64,000 nucleotides of DNA from Cervus elaphus. Taxonomy: Eukaryota > Chordata > Mammalia > Artiodactyla > Cervidae. The notes beneath the pieces are model-generated. The model worked only from the letters and a program-made list of their open reading frames with translations, was not told the origin of the DNA and ran no database searches. Positions 58,330 to 64,000 of this stretch are shown in pieces; positions within the stretch are counted from its first letter, which is position 1, and each line of letters opens with the position of its first letter. The position numbers and the translations under genes are program-made. Location of the stretch: the NCBI RefSeq assembly GCF_910594005.1, contig NC_057847.1, positions 22,108,001-22,172,000 on the forward strand, in the 5' to 3' direction.

Positions 58330-59240
58330 CTCCTCTGCCCTTGTCTTCTCATTCTGGGCTCCCCTGGTGGCCCTGACTCACCCAGAGGGCTTCAACCTAC
58401 CATTTGCTAGAGCAGCTAAATCTCCCTCCAGTGCTGAGCTCTTTAACAGACTGCATTTCCAGCTCTACAGTAGACATTCCCATCAGTATATATCATGGCA
58501 CCTGAAACTCAGCAGGCCTAAAAATCAAGCCCCAAATCTTTCTACTCTTGCCCCTTTCCTCTCCCTTAGTTTTTGTTAATGACATCACTGTATATCCTTA
58601 AACCAAGCTAGAAATGACAGTTACTTTTAACTGTTTTATGTGTGACTTTCCCATTTAACTCACCCCAGGTCCTCTCCCTCACTTCTATGTCCTACATCTT
58701 TCAGAGACATGGCTCTTCTTGCCATCTCAGATAGATCTTTTTGTATCTGCCTCCTGATTTCTCTGCTTCTGATCCTTCTCTCTTGCAAGCCATCTTTCAT
58801 TGTCATCAGAGTCATCTTTCTTAAAGCATATATTGGATCGTGTTATTCTCAATTGCTTGGGAGGAAGGGGCCCACAGACCTACACGTGAGCTTCAGGGCA
58901 CCCAGGAAGCCTGTGAAACTGAACACAAAAATTTGTGAGCCCTTGATTTTTTTTTAAAGGTCTCTGTCTGAGAAAATAATTTTTAAGCTGTTTAGCAGGG
59001 TACAATCTGCAATCTTAAACTGCACCTTAGTCACTCTCTCCATGTTTTGGATACAGTGAACACCACACGTTCCTACAAACATGCACATCAAATGCCCTTC
59101 ACCTCCCCAAGCCTTTGCACGTTTGTTTGCCCAACCTGTGATGCTCTTCTCTGCCTGAGCATGAGCTCATGAGCATCCTTTAAGTCCTGGCTCGGGCCTC
59201 AAATGGTACCTCTGTGAAGCCTTGCCCTGCCCGCCCCCCA
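58330..59240. repeat. Ancient mammalian interspersed repeat, reversed relative
   Basis: 'gtcatctttcttaaagcata', 'aagcctttgcacgtttg' and 'cttttaagtcctggctcgg'-type phrasing reads as the reverse of the 24560 and 29490 family. Weak by eye. Confidence 0.4.
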
Positions 59241-59254
59241 CCCCGCCCGTGCAC

Positions 59255-59318
59255 AACTATGCAAGGACAACAAACAAAACCCACTGAAATGTTGTGAAGT
59301 AATTGGCCTCCAACTAAT

Positions 59319-59350
<32 letters not shown>

Positions 59351-59351
59351 G
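59255..59351 (+). repeat. L1 LINE 3' end with poly(A)
   Basis: 'tgttgtgaagtaattggcct', 'ccaactaataaaaataaata' and a 17-A tail: the young ruminant-type L1 3' terminus. Confidence 0.75.
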
Positions 59352-59519
59352 AGATGCTAAATAGATTCTGGGTGTGTGTAAAAGATACCTTGACCTGAAA
59401 CTTCTTAAATTCAAAGCTTCATAACACACAAAATAAATTGCCTTAAATATTTAGATGCATATTGTGTTTCCTTAAGTGTAGGGACACAGTTAGATTTTAA
59501 TGAGATCAAGAGTGAAGAC

Positions 59520-59717
59520 GGAGGAACCTAAGTGCCTAGGTTCAAATCCTGGTTCAGTCAACTACCAGTAATGGCAAGTTACATAGCTTCTCAGTGCCTC
59601 AGTTTCAAGATCTGTAAAGATGGAGAGAGTACCAGTACCTACCCTTCAGGATTATTCTGAAGATTAAATGAGGTTATGTGTATAGTACTGTGTAAGGGCT
59701 TGTTGTTACTGTAATTA
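59520..59717 (+). repeat. MIR SINE
   Basis: 'tcagtgcctcagtttcaaga', 'aggattattctgaagatta', 'aatgaggttatgtgtatag'. Confidence 0.82.
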
Positions 59718-59719
59718 TT

Positions 59720-62185
59720 TTTGAAATCAATGGCCAGGACTAGAGGCTCCAAGAGATAATCAGAGAGCAAAACTCACTGACCTTGCCACATAAGCCTCAA
59801 GCTTTGTCTACTGAATTAATTAGCCAGAGAACACTAAAACAATGGCCCTTTTCACTAACATTTTTATCAGCTGAAAAGTGTTCCAAGTCTGATAAAATTC
59901 AGATGCTTTTCTTTGCTTCCAATAGCTAAAAAATATCAGCTCAGAATATTTCCAAGGCACACACAGGTAGACTAAAATAATCTCTTTGAATAGGACAAAA
60001 CAACAACAACAAAAAACCAGGGCTACTCTTTCCTGGGCAGTAGCCACCTCATTGCTTACAAAGTGCCCAATATGAAGGGAAAATGCTAAGTAGGAAATTG
60101 AGAAGAAAGATGAAGGAGCTTAATGACTCAGCTTTCAAACTATCCAGGCACATGGAATATTAGGCATTATAGTACAACCCACCGGGTCAAACAAACAAAC
60201 AAAAAGCTGTGAAATATAAATCCTAATATCATTGAACCTAGGGAGGAATCAAAATAAATGCATGCTGTAGTGATGTAATGACTTTCATCTGAGTGATAGG
60301 ATTATGTGATATATTTGGCACCGCCTTTGCAGAAAATTTTCAGCCAAAAAGAGCCATTTGACCCAGACCACACACATTGCAGTTGTATAACAGTATTTTT
60401 TTGTTCCCAAACAAACTGCCAAAAGGATCAGGTACTCTTATGCTAGTCATACCTAATAATGACATCTAAGGTAAAACACTTGAGTTAATTTTGAAACTAA
60501 GGAAAGAGAATAAAGCTCAAATTCCTTATTCCAGTATTAAAGGTCTTCCATGATCTAACTCCAACCAACTGTCCAACTTTATCTTCCATGACAGGCTCCT
60601 TGAAATCTTCTAACAAACACTACTCCTTGTAATTCCCCCAAACCTACCCACTCTTTGCCTATTTTATGTGTTTCCTCTAAAGAAAACAGTCTTCCCCTTA
60701 CACTTCCAAAGTCTAAAACCCATTCTTCCTTTTAAACCCTGTGCAGGTGGCATGGAATTACTTCCTATGGTCAGCTAGAAGTAATTCTTCAGGTTTCTAA
60801 CTTTTATAATCCTTGCTCAGTACCTCCTGGACTATCCTCAGTCCATTTTGACCAGAGTTTTTGACACATGTGTCTTTCATTTCCCAGAATGGATGCATTC
60901 TGAGGGCAACACCCACACCTGCTCCATTTCTGTAAGCCTGACTGCACCACGGTACATCTACTATTTTGCTAAAGTATGCAAGAAGTATGCTAGAATGTGC
61001 TAAAGTTCATTGTGACTGATCACAGAGACCAAGTGGACAAACATGAACTCAGACAAACTTTGCTGGAAAAAAGGCTACAGTTAACAAGATACACAGTAAG
61101 ACTTGTTTTCTTGTGAAGCAAGTTGAGAGATGAGAATTTCAGTGCTAATACCAGGGCACAGACACCCGCTTTACTTTTTCCAACTGGTGATTTGTCAACA
61201 ACAATTAACAGTGATGCACGAAAAGCTCCCCTCCCATTCACGTAACTGGTAATACAGCTCCCAAGTCAGAGGAGGCTGGTCTTGTACTTCCCTACTACAG
61301 ACTTAAAACACTACCTGCCTCTGGGCTTTGGATAAAGAGCCCTCCAGACCTGTGCAGAGTGATAATTGCAGTCATCATTATCTAATGTGCTTTAAACTCT
61401 AAATATCCAAGGACCAAAATGCAAAAACTGAAGAATCTGATACATAACAGAACCCACGAGTGCCAAGAGAGGGAAACATGAAGAAAAGAAGCCCTAAACC
61501 CCAGCAATCTGGTATCGCTTGGGCAGAAGTTCACTTGTCAGACAGGTCACTTGGGTGGTGCTAACTGGAACACCTATTTGGATCACTGAGGAGAGGCTCA
61601 CTTCACTCTGGGGTGACGCTCCGGGACTCTGCTGATGGCCATGGCTTTGCCAGGACACTGGACAGCTGCCCCGTCCACATCTGGACTGTGCATCTATATT
61701 CCCAGACAACACTTCTCTACATTCAGTTCACAAACTGTCACATTAATGAGTTTTAATACGCACTCCTAAACATAAGTAACTTTCCTAAACTCCAAATCCC
61801 GAAAGATGACTTAATGTCCTAAACCCAGAGGAAAGAACATTTTTACAGGGATGTCTGGACTCAGAGTTATGCTCATGGAAACTTTTGTTGAGTGCTCTAC
61901 CTGGGATGGTTTTCCTATCAATGACATTTGGAACATCCAGTCTCCAATATCACATTGCTGGTGTCTCTCAGATTACTGGAATCTTTGAGCAACTGAATCC
62001 TTTGAGCAGGTAGCTGGAGACCCTGTTTTAACTTACTTTTAAAATAAGTATAAAATAGCTGTATGATCTTTTATAGTACAAATATGCCTACCACATGAAA
62101 CCTGAAGTCAAAATAATGCTAATATCTGTTAACAAATCAGGTAAACACTGTCAGTGGCATCATTATAAATTATGCAGTGGTCTGA
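59720..62185. other. Long stretch, mostly unrecognised
   Basis: 60520-60980 has CT-rich phrasing faintly like L2 or the unnamed old repeat; otherwise nothing. No splice-bounded exon identified. Confidence 0.4.
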
Positions 62186-62189
62186 AATG

Positions 62190-62312
62190 ACAAAATAGAC
62201 CCTATATGTATGGCTGAGTCCCTTCCCTGTTCACAACATTGTTAATCAGCTATACCCCAATACAAAATGTTTTTGGTGTTAAATAATAATAATAAAAATT
62301 TTAAAAATAAGA
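62190..62312 (+). repeat. L1 LINE 3' end
   Basis: 'atgtatggctgagtcccttc', 'acattgttaatcagctatac', 'cccaatacaaaatg', AATAAT tail. Confidence 0.8.
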
Positions 62313-62814
62313 TCTTAAACAAGTATTAGTTTTGTATATGTAATCTGTATTTTTTTTTCATACAAGGATTAACTGAATAACCCTGGCCTCATTTCTCTTT
62401 GAGTCAGTCTCTAACTTCCTTTGCTTCTTTGATCGAATTATTTCAAGCTGCCCTATTTCTTAGTCCTCAGGCTGTGCATCTAGATTTCTATTTGGTTTCC
62501 ACAGTGACTTACTTGTTTGTTCATTAGACCACAAAAAAATCTGACAACTGAATCAGGCCTATTAACATTCTTATGACTAAAGCTTCCTGTATTCAGATAG
62601 ATGATACCGGCAGTAAAAGCAGGATAAATTTTAAAATGCTAAGACAATGAACAATGCCATCCATTACAACTCAAAATTGTTCTTCGGGAAATTTAATTTG
62701 ATGTCATAGACGGATTTAAAAAATGGATGAAGAAAGCTGGATAGACTATGATATCACATAACAGTAGTTTTCCTTGAAATTGAGGGCTTCCTTTGGGCAC
62801 AAGCAGAAGTCTGT

Positions 62815-63055
62815 GACATCCTGGAAAGAGCATGGGTCTTGGAGTAAAACAGACTTACTTCAAATCCCAGCAAACTTCTCCAGCTATGAAACTGAGCAGG
62901 TTACTTAGCCTATCTGATCCTCAATTTCCTCATCTGAAAAATATGGATTGGGGCTCTAATAAAACCTAGTTTAAGTTGCTTTGGGGATTTCAGATGATAT
63001 ATATTCAGGATCTAGTACTTCGCTTACCCCATGACAGGTGTTCAAATGTTAATTA
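62815..63055 (+). repeat. MIR SINE
   Basis: 'gagcatgggtcttggagt', 'tcctcaatttcctcatctg', 'gggatttcagatgatatat'. Confidence 0.85.
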
Positions 63056-63301
63056 TGGACAGGTTTTTTTAACTTATACATTTTCAGACCTCAGAATTAT
63101 TGTTTACTTCTTTTTTTTATTGTTTACTTCTTATTACATACAACACATAATTTATTTAAAAATACACAGACATTATTGAGTAGTATGTATGGCTGCCAAT
63201 ATACATACCCTCTGACACAGATAAACTAATATTAGATTAAAATTTTTTCTTTTTAAAAATTGAGATCTATGGATCATTCTAATACCTCTGTAGGCCATAC
63301 A

Positions 63302-63487
63302 GTCATCCCTCCTTATCTGTGGGGCACTGGTTCCAGGATTCCCACTTACTTACAGTGAACACCAAAATCCAAGGATGCTCAAGTCCTTTATATAAAATGG
63401 TATATAGTATTTGCATATAACATATGCACATATTCCTGTACACTTTAAATAATCTCTAGAGTACTTATAAAACCTAATACAACGTAA
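63302..63487. mobile_element. MER2-like DNA transposon, part 1
   Basis: 'agtcatccctccttatctgt', 'aaggatgctcaagtccttt', 'agtatttgcatataacat', 'tctctagagtacttataa'. It is split by a SINE and resumes at 63698. Confidence 0.7.
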
Positions 63488-63697
63488 GTGAAAAGTGCAA
63501 GTGAAAGTGTGACCGACACTTTGCAACCCCATGAACCATAGCCTGCCAGGCTCCTCTGTCCACAGAATTCTCCAGGCAAGAATAGTGGAGTGGGTACCCA
63601 TTCCCTTCTCTAGGGGACCTTCCCAACCCAGGGATCAAACCTAGGTCTCCTGCAATGCAGGCAGATTCTTTACCATCTGAGCCACTAGGAAAGCCCC
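63488..63697 (-). repeat. Bov-tA SINE inserted in MER2
   Basis: Flanked by aatacaacgtaagtg (about 63477) and aatacaatgtgagtg (about 63698), a 15-base duplication with two differences. Confidence 0.92.
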
Positions 63698-63722
63698 AAT
63701 ACAATGTGAGTGCTATTTAAAT
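63698..63722. mobile_element. MER2-like DNA transposon, part 2
   Basis: 'gtgagtgctatttaaata' continues MER2 and stops where a Tigger end begins. Confidence 0.65.
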
Positions 63723-64000
63723 ACAAGCATACTTCCCTCCTTTTACTGCTCTTCCCTTTATTGCACTTAAAAGATACTGCATTTTTTTTGCAAATCAAAG
63801 GCTTGTGGCAACTCTGTGTCAAGTCAGTCTATAGATGCCATTTTTCCAACAGCATTTGCTCACTTTGTGTCTCTGTAACATTCTGGTAACTTTTGCAATA
63901 TTTCAAACATTTTCATTACTATTATAATTTTTGTCATGGTGATCTGTGATTAGTGATCTTTGATGTTACTACTGCAAAAATGATTAGGACTCACTAAAGG
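63723..64000. mobile_element. Tigger1-like DNA transposon end, cut by window edge
   Basis: Terminus 'caagcatacttccctccttt' after a TA, then 'ggcttgtggcaactctgtg', 'ttccaacagcatttgctcac', 'ggtgatctgtgattagtg'. The rest lies beyond 64000. Confidence 0.8.

Larger units (their letters stand above)
28179..64000 (-). other. OSBPL6: Region upstream of the OSBPL6 start exon (5' intron or flank)
   Basis: Because the start exon is preceded by an acceptor-like AG and pyrimidine tract, this is most likely 5' intron with one or more non-coding first exons further upstream. No CpG-dense promoter is visible to 64000. Individual repeats are listed. Confidence 0.55.

Noticed and set aside
28179..64000. Possible OSBPL6 promoter or CpG island
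   Set aside because: No CpG-dense segment; the GC-rich spots are SINEs. The promoter is probably beyond the window.

Overview
The window is mammalian, and specifically ruminant (bovid-like), nuclear DNA. It is AT-rich and intron-dominated. It is full of lineage-marking retroposons: BovB LINE fragments, Bov-tA and Bov-A2 SINEs, and CHR-type tRNA-derived SINEs. Beneath these lie older mammalian repeats (L1M, L2, MIR, MER2, Tigger and hAT elements). Cattle, buffalo, sheep, goat and deer cannot be told apart by eye. There are no bacterial-style genes, operons, CRISPR arrays or structural RNA genes.

The one host gene I can support is OSBPL6 (oxysterol-binding protein-related protein 6, ORP6), on the minus strand. 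Five exons are visible, in transcript order: 28178-27925 (152 bases of 5' UTR plus the start codon), 10311-10219, 4039-3917, 1276-1223 and 161-48. They encode 34, 31, 41, 18 and 38 codons, 162 in all. They run from the initiator methionine through a Ser/Thr-rich N-terminus into most of the PH domain. Every visible coding junction is phase 0 with AG/GT splice signals. The gene continues beyond position 1 with the rest of the PH domain, the linker with its FFAT motif and the sterol-binding ORD. Bases 28179-64000 are upstream: 5' intron, and possibly flank. I found no CpG-island promoter or confident upstream non-coding exon there.

Layout: 1-4.1 kb holds three PH-domain exons, one CHR SINE and an L1M relic. 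4.1-10.2 kb is an intron with an inverted pair of BovB 3' ends and two Bov-tA copies. 10.3-27.9 kb is a large intron with L1M and MIR relics, a BovB split by a CHR SINE, a solo LTR with a 4-base target duplication, and a Bov-tA/Bov-A2 cluster. 28.2-64 kb is upstream intron carrying about a dozen Bov-tA copies, two BovB pieces, CHR SINEs, microsatellites and nested DNA transposons (Tigger in hAT, Tigger in L1M, Tigger in MER2).

I did not find a new biological system. The most interesting items are several short homopolymer A/T insertions bounded by 11-15 base direct repeats, which look like poly(A)-only LINE-machinery insertions; three short upstream ORFs in the OSBPL6 5' UTR exon; inverted repeat pairs inside the pre-mRNA; and several nested insertions that order repeat activity in time.
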